Shown here in pieces: positions 10,037 through 18,593 of a DNA stretch of 64,000 nt. Both the position numbers and the translations under genes were made by a program. The notes under the pieces are model-generated. The model ran no database searches. It had not been told where the DNA came from and saw only the letters and a list, made by a program, of their open reading frames with translations. Position 1 is the stretch's first letter. Each line of letters begins with the position of its first letter. The DNA is taken from NCBI RefSeq assembly GCF_014641075.1, contig NZ_BMHP01000003.1, forward strand, positions 992,001-1,056,000. Reading direction: 5' to 3'. The stretch is from Paenibacillus nasutitermitis. GTDB taxonomy: Bacteria > Bacillota > Bacilli > Paenibacillales > Paenibacillaceae.

Positions 10037-11392
10037 TTACTTATTTTTTTCGGCATACACTTTCATCAATTCCTGTTGAAGCTGCTCGGGTGATTGTTTA
10101 CCCTCGACCAATGCTTGAAGTCCTTTCCAGAACTCCTCATAAATGTTGGCTTCTGTTACTAATGCATGCAATCTTTTTTTTGTCAGCTTATCGCCCAGCC
10201 CAGCAATCACTTTAATGTTAGCATCCAAATCAGCCTCTGCTAATGCTTTGCTGTTGGCCGGCAAGATCCCGCTTAACTCAGTCATTTTTATTTGCTGTGG
10301 TCCATCAACAAACCATTTTAGAAAGTCTTTTGTTTCTTTCATGTTTTTATTGTTTTTTGAAACTGTAAAGCTAATCGAAACGCCGCCATCAATGTTTACA
10401 TCATGACTTGCATTGACAGCAGGTGGCAGGGCTACAATCCAGTCCAAGTCAGGAGCGTCAGACATAAGCACAGGCACGAACCACGAACCGTTGGAAATAA
10501 CGGCAACCTCTTCATTGATAAACTTCTTTTCCACATCCGACATAATAAGCACGGCCGTACCCTCGGCCAAATACTTTTTGTCGCGAAGCTCCGCGATTTT
10601 CCCGAATACTTCGAGCCATTTTGGATCTGCCAGTCCATCGCCATTTAAAGCCGCTGTCAGGTTTTCCTCTCCGCCAAATATATTACTGGCAATCGGGAAT
10701 ACAACCGCATTCATAGATCCCCAATTATCTCCGAAGTCATAGGCAATTGACGAAATCCCAGTGGCCTGTACTTTCTCGCTGAAATCCAGGAACTCGTCCC
10801 AAGTCGTTGGAGCATGATCGAATCCTGCTTTATCCAGCATCTTTTTATTGTAATAATAACCTGAGGTAGCTATCATATAAGGAATTCCGTATTTACCGGC
10901 TTCAGCGCCCCATGGGTTGCCTTCAGCCAAATCTCCCTTGAAGCTTTTCTCTTCGCCAAGCCAATCATAGCCCCATGACTCCCATTCGGGCAGCAAATTT
11001 TCGACCAAACCTGCATTTACGAGATTGGCCAACAATTCGCCTTCCAGTGAGCCCGCATAAATATCGGGAAACTTTTTTTCCTGGGCTCTTGTAATCAAAT
11101 ACTGCTGATTATTTTTAGCATCAATGAGCGTTTGTTTCACCTTTACCCCGGTCAATTCGAAGTATTCATCCAACAGTTGTTTGATAGCTCCCTCTTGTCC
11201 GGTTTGATAATGGACCAGCTCGATCTCAACCGGGTCCTTCCCGGTAGCTGGGGTTTTTTTCGAATTACTGGAAGGACTGGGGTTTTTGCCACCCGCGTTA
11301 GACTTATTGCCGCCACTATTGGACGTACAACCAACAAGCATTACTACTGCTAATAATATTACGAACACAAGAGAATAAGATTTTTTAACCAT
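10037..11392 (-). CDS. Sugar-binding lipoprotein of ABC transporter
   Basis: The 451-residue protein has a lipoprotein signal peptide ending in the lipobox LVGC (Cys22), so it is lipid-anchored outside the membrane. A Ser/Asn/Lys-rich linker follows, then a family 1 solute-binding fold with GKYGIPYMIATSGYYYNKKML and WDEFLDFSEKV, the usual hinge and ligand-lobe motifs. GGGAGG-type ribosome site (GGGAGG, seven bases before ATG) supports the start. It is the binding partner of the two permeases downstream and follows the mannosidase gene by 80 bp. It delivers oligosaccharide to the CUT1 permease; the exact ligand is not readable from sequence. Confidence 0.9.
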   Translation of the reverse strand: MVKKSYSLVFVILLAVVMLVGCTSNSGGNKSNAGGKNPSPSSNSKKTPATGKDPVEIELVHYQTGQEGAIKQLLDEYFELTGVKVKQTLIDAKNNQQYLITRAQEKKFPDIYAGSLEGELLANLVNAGLVENLLPEWESWGYDWLGEEKSFKGDLAEGNPWGAEAGKYGIPYMIATSGYYYNKKMLDKAGFDHAPTTWDEFLDFSEKVQATGISSIAYDFGDNWGSMNAVVFPIASNIFGGEENLTAALNGDGLADPKWLEVFGKIAELRDKKYLAEGTAVLIMSDVEKKFINEEVAVISNGSWFVPVLMSDAPDLDWIVALPPAVNASHDVNIDGGVSISFTVSKNNKNMKETKDFLKWFVDGPQQIKMTELSGILPANSKALAEADLDANIKVIAGLGDKLTKKRLHALVTEANIYEEFWKGLQALVEGKQSPEQLQQELMKVYAEKNK

Positions 11393-11472
11393 TGAACTGC
11401 CTCCCTTTTTAGTTTGTTCACCAAATCATTTATTGCTTTAAATCACTCATCAGAACGACTGTTGTAGATATC

Positions 11473-14040
11473 TCACCTCCCGGCAGAGTGTAACGTCTTG
11501 AAATAAATCGAGGACGGATCAACTGCGTCATTGCCCCAAGAGTGTCTTTCCACTTCGAATTGAAGCTTCTCGCCAGCAAACAATACCGAATAATTTTGCT
11601 CGCTAAATAAAATTTTTTCGACCTCTCCCTCCCTGTGGGCGGCTACAATGTATAAGGCAGGTATTGGCCCCGTGTTAACAACCTCATATATTTCAATTGC
11701 GTCGTATCCGCTATTTCTTACATGGCTCCAGCTTAAATCTGCTGATGGAGCTCTTAACCAATCAGAGAAATAATGACTTTGTTTTGTAGAGAATAAATAG
11801 GTATTCGCTTCCAGATTGTAAGAAGTATTGCTTTTATAGCTTTCTCCTATGAAGGAACCTGATAATCGAACAATGACAATTCGCTCGGACATTGTGGAAA
11901 CATTCCAATCAAGTGTTTCTAATTTAGTCGAGGTATTACTGTGTATAGAATGACGGCCCTTCTGGATGTGAAACAACTCTCCTTGCGGACTTATGCATTC
12001 TATCGTCCAGTTCAGCTCGCCTTCATCAAGGCTATTATGGAAATACAACTCCGGGTAGAAAGGTACATTCGGATCGATGATCAACTGATCGTATTTCAAA
12101 GATAGATGCCGATTTGCAAATGCTTTGCGGACCCAATAATAAGCCATTTTGGGTTGGTGATAATAATCGATCACACTTGTACAAGATACGTTCGGGAAGG
12201 GTTCATTAAATTGCCATACGATACTTCCGCTATTCCGGTACTTTCGGCGTCGATTTGCCTCCAATGCATAACGGAGTCCTTCGGCTTGCGTCCATTGACT
12301 CGCTACGACAAATTCCTGCAGGTCATTGATATCGCCGAACATCTCATCCTCACGATCTTTGGTGCACCACCATTCGCCGTGATGTCTCCAAACATCGTTT
12401 TCTTGCATTGTTTGCACTTTAAGTTCCGTTTTATTGATAAAACGCAGCATGGAAGCATACGAGGCAAGTCCATCGACGCCAAATTCACTCTGAAGCAGAC
12501 TATCGGAACTATTATAAAGCCGATATTGTTCCACGGGACCGGCATATTTCCACGGACCATGCACATCGTAATTTTCGCCCGGAGTATCAAGGGATAGAAA
12601 TTCGTTAGGCCCTGACGCCGATGTAGGAAAGAAGTGTCTGTGTGGATCCAGCCCATGCACCATGGTTTGAAGCAAGGCAATGTTCCGATCCTCAGCCGTA
12701 GAAGGAATGCCGAGCTCGTCTCGCAGTTCATTCCCGCCACTCCAACAGGCCAAAGAGATATGATTGCGCTTTCTTGTTAATGCCGAATAGGCTGCACGCT
12801 CCAGCAATCGCAGAAATTCAGGTTTTTGAGATGGAATGTTGTCAATTCCTGAGCTGGATTGAATAAATTCTTGCCAGATTAGAATACCGTGCTCATCACA
12901 CAACTCATAAAAAACATCCTTTTCGATTAAGCCGCCGCCCCATACGCGAACGAGATTGACGTTTGCCTTCTTCAGCTTTAGAACGACATCCTCATATCGT
13001 TTTTTCGTCGCTGTGCCATACATCATATCTAGCGGAGTTAGATTCATTCCCTTAATGTACATACGCGACGAATTCATGTTTACGGAATAAGGAAAAGCAT
13101 CTGTTGGAGCCTCCTCATTCGTTATCCATTCCAAGCAACGAAATCCCGTTCTTCCCGTCCACTCGTCGAGCAACTCTCCATCATGATAAAGACCGACTTT
13201 AACCTGATACAGCGGTTGCTCCCCCAAGCCGTTAGGATACCAAAGCGATATATTCGAAAGGGCCATATCGATCTCAAAGCTGCCGGATTGCAGCACGGCG
13301 GACTTCCACTTGCCCAAACTTTCACCATTATGTACAACTTCGGCAATTGCCGCCAAATCATCGGACGGATGAACGGAGGTGGAAGCCGGGCCCTTTAATG
13401 CTCCGTGCCAACGAATGTTGCCAGTTTGTTCATCGAATGAGGTTGTTAATTGAACCTCTCCCCAATAAGCGGATTTGATCACTTTCACATAAACATCATC
13501 CCATAGTCCGATCGGAACCAATCTGGTGGAGAAATCCCATTTATAATTAAATCGGCTCTTCTGCGTGTGCGTTTCTGACGTGTATCCGATTTGTCCCATC
13601 TCATCGGGTACGTGCTCGAACAAAACCGTCAACTCGTTTTCATTTTGGCAAAGGTCAGAGTCAATGGTTAACTCAACCGGTTCAAACATGCCTTCATGCG
13701 TAGCGAGGAAATGACCATTGAAATAAAAATGCGCTTTATAATCGATTCCTTTGAAAATGAGAAGGATGCTTTCATCCGGTGCAACAGAAATCGAAAAATT
13801 AGTCCGATACATCCACCACCGATTTTCAACCCATTCGCATTTCAAGCTGTTCATATCCTTATAAGGATCGTCAATCCAGCCGGCTTTCCATAAATCATTC
13901 TGTACACAGCCGGGCACCTCAGCAGGAAGCCAATCCGTCATACCCATCAGCTCCTGTTGCGTCTCCATGCTATTGCCGAGGAATGGTACATAAGGATAGA
14001 AACCCTTCAACTTCCATTCAAAAAGTTTCAGAAACCTCAA
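11473..14040 (-). CDS. GH2-family beta-mannosidase
   Basis: The probable start is TTG at 14040, nine bases after AGGAGG; the upstream ATG at 14064 lacks a ribosome site. The product is about 855 residues without signal peptide, so intracellular. It has the N-terminal sugar-binding sandwich (WWMYRTNFSI, FYFNGHFLATHEGMF), then the TIM barrel. Barrel motifs match beta-mannosidases: NLVRVWGGGLIEKDVFYELC and ILIWQEF. The acid/base Glu is in CWSGGNELRDE (near residue 435) and the nucleophile Glu in LLQSEFGVDG (near residue 518). It releases beta-linked mannose from imported oligosaccharides. It is first in the operon and directly follows the palindromic promoter, so it is probably repressed by the LacI-type protein. 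Confidence 0.9.
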   Translation of the reverse strand: MRFLKLFEWKLKGFYPYVPFLGNSMETQQELMGMTDWLPAEVPGCVQNDLWKAGWIDDPYKDMNSLKCEWVENRWWMYRTNFSISVAPDESILLIFKGIDYKAHFYFNGHFLATHEGMFEPVELTIDSDLCQNENELTVLFEHVPDEMGQIGYTSETHTQKSRFNYKWDFSTRLVPIGLWDDVYVKVIKSAYWGEVQLTTSFDEQTGNIRWHGALKGPASTSVHPSDDLAAIAEVVHNGESLGKWKSAVLQSGSFEIDMALSNISLWYPNGLGEQPLYQVKVGLYHDGELLDEWTGRTGFRCLEWITNEEAPTDAFPYSVNMNSSRMYIKGMNLTPLDMMYGTATKKRYEDVVLKLKKANVNLVRVWGGGLIEKDVFYELCDEHGILIWQEFIQSSSGIDNIPSQKPEFLRLLERAAYSALTRKRNHISLACWSGGNELRDELGIPSTAEDRNIALLQTMVHGLDPHRHFFPTSASGPNEFLSLDTPGENYDVHGPWKYAGPVEQYRLYNSSDSLLQSEFGVDGLASYASMLRFINKTELKVQTMQENDVWRHHGEWWCTKDREDEMFGDINDLQEFVVASQWTQAEGLRYALEANRRRKYRNSGSIVWQFNEPFPNVSCTSVIDYYHQPKMAYYWVRKAFANRHLSLKYDQLIIDPNVPFYPELYFHNSLDEGELNWTIECISPQGELFHIQKGRHSIHSNTSTKLETLDWNVSTMSERIVIVRLSGSFIGESYKSNTSYNLEANTYLFSTKQSHYFSDWLRAPSADLSWSHVRNSGYDAIEIYEVVNTGPIPALYIVAAHREGEVEKILFSEQNYSVLFAGEKLQFEVERHSWGNDAVDPSSIYFKTLHSAGR

Positions 14041-14093
14041 ATGCAGGAACCTCCTGTTAGTCATAGTTTTCTTAATTTTTTCTTGTAAATCTA

Positions 14094-14139
14094 TTTGATA
14101 ATCAAACTATAATCTGAAAAACAGTTGTTTGTCAAACAA
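14094..14139 (-). promoter_or_regulatory. Promoter with two operator-like palindromes before the mannosidase operon
   Basis: On the minus strand TTGACA (14135-14130) is followed after 17 bases by TTATAG (14112-14107), a good housekeeping-type promoter. The -35 box lies inside the palindrome TTGTTTGTCAAACAA (14125-14139 on the plus strand). A second palindrome, TTTGATAATCAAA (14094-14106), covers the end of the -10 box and the expected start of transcription. Two symmetric sites clamping a promoter next to a LacI-type gene suggest repression, relieved by sugar. The palindromes are seen directly; the regulator assignment is inference. Confidence 0.7.
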
Positions 14140-14183
14140 TATTTCAATATGTTTAATAAACTTATTGAATCTTATCGTGTTAT

Positions 14184-15221
14184 TCATTCAACTTTTTTGA
14201 TTGTTTTTCTTTCAACTATTTTTACGACAAGCTGCTGTTTTTCTGAAACTCCATTATCATATTCCATTCTGCGAAGCAGCATCTGACTAGCTCTCTCCCC
14301 CATGAGACTTTTGTGCGGCTCAATAGAAGTAAGCGGCGTTACGCTCATCTCGCATTTGCTTACATTGTCGAATCCCATAATCGACATTCCGTCTGGACAT
14401 GTAATGCCAAGCTTATCCATGGCCTGCAAAACAACAAAGGCGACCGGGTCGTTTGCACAGAAAAGCGCATCCGGGCGTTCTTCGGCATCTAGACAATTAT
14501 TGATCTCTTCGTATGCGATAGGAATATTGTTGAAATCTACATCACCAGAGAAAACGGACAGCTTTATCTCTTCTCCCGTTTCGCTCCTGTATTGATCGAC
14601 AGCAGCGGCAAAACCTCTATAGCGCTCTCTGAAAGTCCACGAGTACCCCAGATTTCCGACAAAACCGAGACTTCGGTGACCATGCGTTATCATATGACGT
14701 GCTGCTTCGAAGCCGCCCCCATAATTATCTGCATATACAAGATCTACATTCAGATCATGATAGTCCGAATCAATCAATACAATAGGCAACCCTGCAGCAA
14801 TAACGGACAAGATGATCGGCCTGGGTATCCGTCCAAGTATGATAACTCCATCCACTTTATGCTCGGTTATGCTTAGCGGCAACGATGCGCCTTTCTCGGC
14901 TTGAGTATCAATTCCCGAAAACATGACACTGTAGCCATTACGGCTCATTTCTACTTCTATGCTCTTTAATATGACTCCCCAATAATCAAAATCGCCTACG
15001 TCCTCACGAGGAAGTAGTACAGCCACATTGCCCGTCTTATCTGTCGCTTCTTGAGGAACGCCTTTTTTGAAACGATAGCCCATTCGAATGGCTGTAGCTC
15101 TGACCTTATCTTTCGTATCTTCACTGATTCCATGTGATCCGCTTAACGCTTTGGAAACCAATGACTTCGAAATGCCTAATTCTGCGGCAATATCTTCCAT
15201 TGTTACTTTTTTCAATTTCAT
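14184..15221 (-). CDS. LacI-family transcriptional regulator
   Basis: The 345-residue protein has the LacI helix-turn-helix at residues 6-30 (TMEDIAAELGISKSLVSKAL) with hinge-helix region after it, then a periplasmic-binding-like effector domain (GRIPRPIILSVIAAGLPIVLIDSD, SLGFVGNLG, PDALFCANDPVAF, MGFDNVSKCEMSVTPLTSI). It ends 143 bp before the mannosidase start, and that gap holds the palindromic promoter. It most likely represses the operon and responds to a mannose-containing sugar. The ribosome site is weak (AGAGAG about 13 bases upstream) and overlaps a 12-base direct repeat. Confidence 0.9.
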   Translation of the reverse strand: MKLKKVTMEDIAAELGISKSLVSKALSGSHGISEDTKDKVRATAIRMGYRFKKGVPQEATDKTGNVAVLLPREDVGDFDYWGVILKSIEVEMSRNGYSVMFSGIDTQAEKGASLPLSITEHKVDGVIILGRIPRPIILSVIAAGLPIVLIDSDYHDLNVDLVYADNYGGGFEAARHMITHGHRSLGFVGNLGYSWTFRERYRGFAAAVDQYRSETGEEIKLSVFSGDVDFNNIPIAYEEINNCLDAEERPDALFCANDPVAFVVLQAMDKLGITCPDGMSIMGFDNVSKCEMSVTPLTSIEPHKSLMGERASQMLLRRMEYDNGVSEKQQLVVKIVERKTIKKVE

Positions 15222-15224
15222 TTT

Positions 15225-15258
15225 GTATCAACTTCTCTCTAATTAGGTATCAACTTCT
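15225..15258. repeat. Two 12-base direct repeats just upstream of the LacI-type gene
   Basis: GTATCAACTTCT occurs at 15225-15236 and again at 15247-15258. The 22-base period is two helical turns, as for a protein that binds one DNA face twice. The palindrome CTAATTAG lies between the copies. The sites sit in the leader or promoter of the LacI-type gene, so an autoregulatory or AraC-type site is possible. Only the repeat itself is seen. Confidence 0.55.
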
Positions 15259-15538
15259 TTAATAATAATGGAAACTTTATTCATCTTCAATATAAAGTTG
15301 AATTTCCCATGAAATTAGTTCAGTGAAATGAACAGTCTGAGCCCGCAATAAACGAGTTGTCAGTTGGACCCAATGATTTGGGTAATTGGCCCTGGCACTG
15401 GTTGTGAAGGGGGGACGACTTCTAACGGACACCACGGCAACTTAAACGCCATTTTCTGGCGATCAGCCCATCTAATGGACTTAAACGAGGCTGTCGATTA
15501 ACTGTGGAAAACAAGAGGATTCTCTCGGGATTCAAGGT
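15259..15538. other. Noncoding stretch upstream of the LacI-type gene
   Basis: No credible gene is seen. The segment from about 15400 to 15500 contains two related phrases, CTAACGGACACCACGGC followed by TTAAACG, and CTAATGGACTTAAACG. This resembles a decayed dispersed intergenic repeat rather than coding sequence. It adjoins the pseudogene scar at 15539, so it may be part of the same rearrangement. Confidence 0.35.
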
Positions 15539-16070
15539 TTAACGTGGTTGTTCCCTCTGCCCCGTACCCTTTCTTCCATCCTCCACCAACTTCATGTCCT
15601 TATCATAATTCAAAGTTGAAGGAACCATTAGATACAACTGATCTACGCCGGTTTTCACTGGAGTATACACAATCCAGTCTACGTCCGTAGCACTTGACAA
15701 TAACGTGGCGTAATTTGTGCTGTATTGAATCGGGAATGCGGTGGCACTGCTATCATTAGGCTCGAAACTTTTGGGTAAGACTAAATTGCGATATTGCCAA
15801 GTTGACCATTCCATGCCGTCGAACGCGCTAATTCGAAAACTCCATTGGCCATTTGGAGGTGCGAGCCGGCTGCCCCGACAAAATGTTCGAATCATAGACA
15901 ATGGTTGCCCAATTATCCTTTGATCCTTGCACCCGAAAAGCACTCTGGGCTCGTCCATTGATGTCACTGTAGGTCCATGTAAAATTAAGCGTATTGTCAG
16001 GATGTTCTGTCCGTTGGTTTAGGATGTAATTGAAACTGTTGGAAGGCTGTTGATCTTGAAATACTTTGTA
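15539..16070 (-). pseudogene. Remnant of an FN3/pre-peptidase-domain secreted protein
   Basis: On the minus strand one frame reads an FN3-like segment (HPDNTLNFTWTYSDINGRAQ ... NWATIVYDSNILSGQPA), then a different frame continues it (NGQWSFRISAFDGMEWSTWQ) near 15868. The second frame goes on into a pre-peptidase C-terminal-like domain (FEPNDSSATAF ... ATDVDWIVYTPVKTG) and stops at 15539. The two frames join smoothly as protein, so one frameshift broke the gene. Its 5' part is missing: the sequence upstream is the end of a response-regulator gene. This is a decayed fragment of a secreted multidomain protein, probably an enzyme of polysaccharide or protein breakdown. Confidence 0.7.
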
Positions 16071-17041
16071 TTTGAGTAGGCAGAGAGATGAAAATACGTG
16101 TAATTGGAAAAACCCGCTTCAAGGCCGGCATCCACTATTTTGTACTGCGGCATCTCCAGCAGCCTTTTCGAGAGCTCGATACGTTTACGCATGCGGTATT
16201 GCACAAACGATTCTTTCGCCATCTTTTTGAAATAATAACTGAAATAGGCGGGTGTCAGCCCGACCTTCTCCGCAATAAACTCCAGACTGAGCTCTTCTTT
16301 AATATGCAAATCAATAAACTGGATGGCTTCATCGAATAATTTCTTTTGGTTTCCGCCCCTGTAATGGGCAATTTGCTTAGCAATTTCATAGATCATGCTC
16401 CGAAAATATTCTGTTGTCTTCCAGACTTTTATTTCGGATAGCGCATGACGCGGCAAAGCCGCTGTAAACCCGCGGACTTGAAGCCTTTTTTGTAAAATAT
16501 CCAGCCCATCGCAAACAAGCCGCTGATATTGGTCTTCATGGACCCCTGTTCCCGCATAAGCGGCCTCAAAGAGTTCCACCAGCTCCGCCAGCCGGCAATC
16601 GTCCAATGCCCAAATCGCTTCCTCCGCCTCCTTCAGCCACTCTTCATACACGGATAAAGAAATCGACGCCTGTTTCTGCTGCGCACAAAGCTTATCCAAA
16701 ACAGGGTAAAGCTCCACCTCCGTAAGCGGTTTCAATAAATACTCTTTGACCCCATAAGAAATGCATTGCTTTGCATAGTTGAAATCATCGTAACCGGATA
16801 TGATGACGACGTTGATATTCGTCTTCGTTTCGGAGATGGTTTTACAAAGCTCCAATCCATCCATCTTGGGCATTCGGATATCGGTTAGGACAATGTCCGG
16901 CGAAAAATGCAGCATCAGTTGAAGAGCATCATGCCCATTGCTGGAGGAGCATACTTCCAGGGCATCATCATACTCCTTGATCAATTTTAATAACCCTCTG
17001 CGGATCATCGGTTCGTCGTCTACAACAAGAATTCGCTGCAC
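16019..17041 (-). CDS. AraC-type response regulator (YesN-like), C-terminus replaced by rearrangement
   Basis: The likely start is GTG at 17041 with AGAGGTG eight bases upstream, giving a normal receiver N-terminus (QRILVVDDEPMIRRG). Residues 1-120 are a receiver domain: acidic pair D8/D9, phosphoacceptor D54 in VLTDIRMPKMDG, Lys in LLKPL. A linker follows, then an AraC helix-turn-helix (LSLEFIAEKVGLTPAYFSYYFKKMA). The second helix-turn-helix ends abnormally: after FSNYTYFHLS the usual FKKxxGxxPxxYR end is replaced by unrelated residues, and the gene stops at 16019. No partner kinase is next to it. It is probably damaged, since the lost segment belongs to the DNA-binding domain. Confidence 0.75.
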   Translation of the reverse strand: MQRILVVDDEPMIRRGLLKLIKEYDDALEVCSSSNGHDALQLMLHFSPDIVLTDIRMPKMDGLELCKTISETKTNINVVIISGYDDFNYAKQCISYGVKEYLLKPLTEVELYPVLDKLCAQQKQASISLSVYEEWLKEAEEAIWALDDCRLAELVELFEAAYAGTGVHEDQYQRLVCDGLDILQKRLQVRGFTAALPRHALSEIKVWKTTEYFRSMIYEIAKQIAHYRGGNQKKLFDEAIQFIDLHIKEELSLEFIAEKVGLTPAYFSYYFKKMAKESFVQYRMRKRIELSKRLLEMPQYKIVDAGLEAGFSNYTYFHLSAYSNTKYFKINSLPTVSITS

Positions 17042-17149
17042 GGAAAAGGCACCTCTTTCTCCATAATAAAAGCTCACGTATATTGACAACGATCAGGCGC
17101 CGTCAATATACGTGAGCGTAGCATAAAAGACATCTGCCCTGTTAATCAC

Positions 17150-18508
17150 TCACAGGAATAAATCGGCGTATGGATCCCCGGCATGCTCCATCCAGTCCGT
17201 CAAGTCCTGCTTAAGCCCTATTAATTGGGGCCGATATATGGGATCGGAAGCCAGGTTGTGGAGCTCCCAGGGGTCGTTCATGAGGTCGAACAGCTGCACG
17301 AAATCAGTTCCCTTTCCGGTTTCTGCCGAATGGCGGTAAAGGATCATTTTCCAGCGGCCGTTTTTCACCATACGCTGAATATCTTTATATAAGGAATATA
17401 CCGTCTCTCTGCCGCTGTCCATTTTTCTTTTGATTAACGCGTTCATGCTTTTCCCCTCGATATCGTCAGGTGCTCCAATGCCAGCCAGATCACACAAAGT
17501 CGGGAATATATCGAATTGATAAACAAGCGCATCGATATGCCGCCCCGCAGGAACCCCCGGACCTTTGATCAGCCAAGGGACACGAATGCTGTGGTCATAC
17601 ATATTCTGTTTACCCAGCAGACCATGCTGTCCGACAGCAAGGCCGTGATCCGCCGTATAGACGATAAGCGTATTATCCGCTTGTCCGCTGGCGTTCAAAG
17701 CTTGCAGTACACTGCCGATGTGATGGTCCATATGGGAGATCATCGCATAATAATCGGCGATATGCCGGCGCACTTCCTCTTGCTTGCGCGGATAGGCGGC
17801 CAACTTCTCGTCACGTATATCGAGCTCCCCGTTGTCGAATGGATGCTCGTCCATATAGCTGGGCGGCAGTTGAATTTGCTCCGGATCGTACATGCTGGCG
17901 TAAGGCTCCGGCGCTGTTCTCGGATCATGCGGGGAGGTATAAGCCAAATACAGGAAAAAGGGATCCTCATTGGCGTATTGTTCAATAAATTCGATCGCCG
18001 AATCGGTAAACAGCTCTGTCGAAAATTTCGTTTCAATCCTTCGTGATTCAGGAGGATATAGTCCGTCAGCGTTGTAATCGAATACGGGCACTTGACAATG
18101 CTCGCTCATCCCTCCGAAAAACAGGGAATTTCCGCTGCAAAAGCCGGCATTGAAGCTGGCCGTATCGTTGTGCCATTTGCCGATTGCGTGCGTATGGTAG
18201 CCATGCGACCGGAACCACGACGGCATCGTTGCCGCTCCCGGACGAATCACATTCGTTCTCGCATGATCTCCGATTTGCTGGCTTTCCGTTGCCTGAAAAA
18301 TATGTGTCCCCGTATTCACACACGCTCTGCTGGGAACGCAAACGGCACCGTCAACCCCTCCGTTGATATGTGTCCGGGCCATCATGGTTCCCGCTTGGGC
18401 TAACGCATCCAGCACCGGCGTTTGCACCGTCCGGTCGCCTGCGGCGCCGATCGCATTATACCTGTGGTCGTCAGCAATGATGAAGATTACATTAGGTCGC
18501 ACAGCCAT
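17150..18508 (-). CDS. Type I sulfatase (formylglycine-dependent)
   Basis: The start is ATG at 18508, five bases after AAGGAGG. The 452-residue enzyme has the N-terminal metal site VIFIIADDHR (two Asp), and the sulfatase signature CVPSRACVNTG near residue 58, where Cys becomes formylglycine. GYHTHAIGKWHND, LYLAYTSPHDPR and VYTADHGLAVGQHGLLGK are the other conserved blocks. No signal peptide is seen, so it is cytoplasmic and should act on imported sulfated sugars. A maturase (FGE or anSME) must be encoded elsewhere. It is divergent from an AraC regulator 85 bp away, the likely activator. Confidence 0.92.
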   Translation of the reverse strand: MAVRPNVIFIIADDHRYNAIGAAGDRTVQTPVLDALAQAGTMMARTHINGGVDGAVCVPSRACVNTGTHIFQATESQQIGDHARTNVIRPGAATMPSWFRSHGYHTHAIGKWHNDTASFNAGFCSGNSLFFGGMSEHCQVPVFDYNADGLYPPESRRIETKFSTELFTDSAIEFIEQYANEDPFFLYLAYTSPHDPRTAPEPYASMYDPEQIQLPPSYMDEHPFDNGELDIRDEKLAAYPRKQEEVRRHIADYYAMISHMDHHIGSVLQALNASGQADNTLIVYTADHGLAVGQHGLLGKQNMYDHSIRVPWLIKGPGVPAGRHIDALVYQFDIFPTLCDLAGIGAPDDIEGKSMNALIKRKMDSGRETVYSLYKDIQRMVKNGRWKMILYRHSAETGKGTDFVQLFDLMNDPWELHNLASDPIYRPQLIGLKQDLTDWMEHAGDPYADLFL

Positions 18509-18593
18509 AAGGTCCTCCTTGAATTCCATGTCATAATGGTTTTAATTATAGTCATCATGATCTGTAATCCACATGGCAAAAAGGATGAATAGC

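Noticed and set aside
14041..14064. ATG at 14064 as start of the mannosidase
   Set aside because: It has no ribosome site; AGGAGG lies downstream of it, at the right distance from TTG at 14040.
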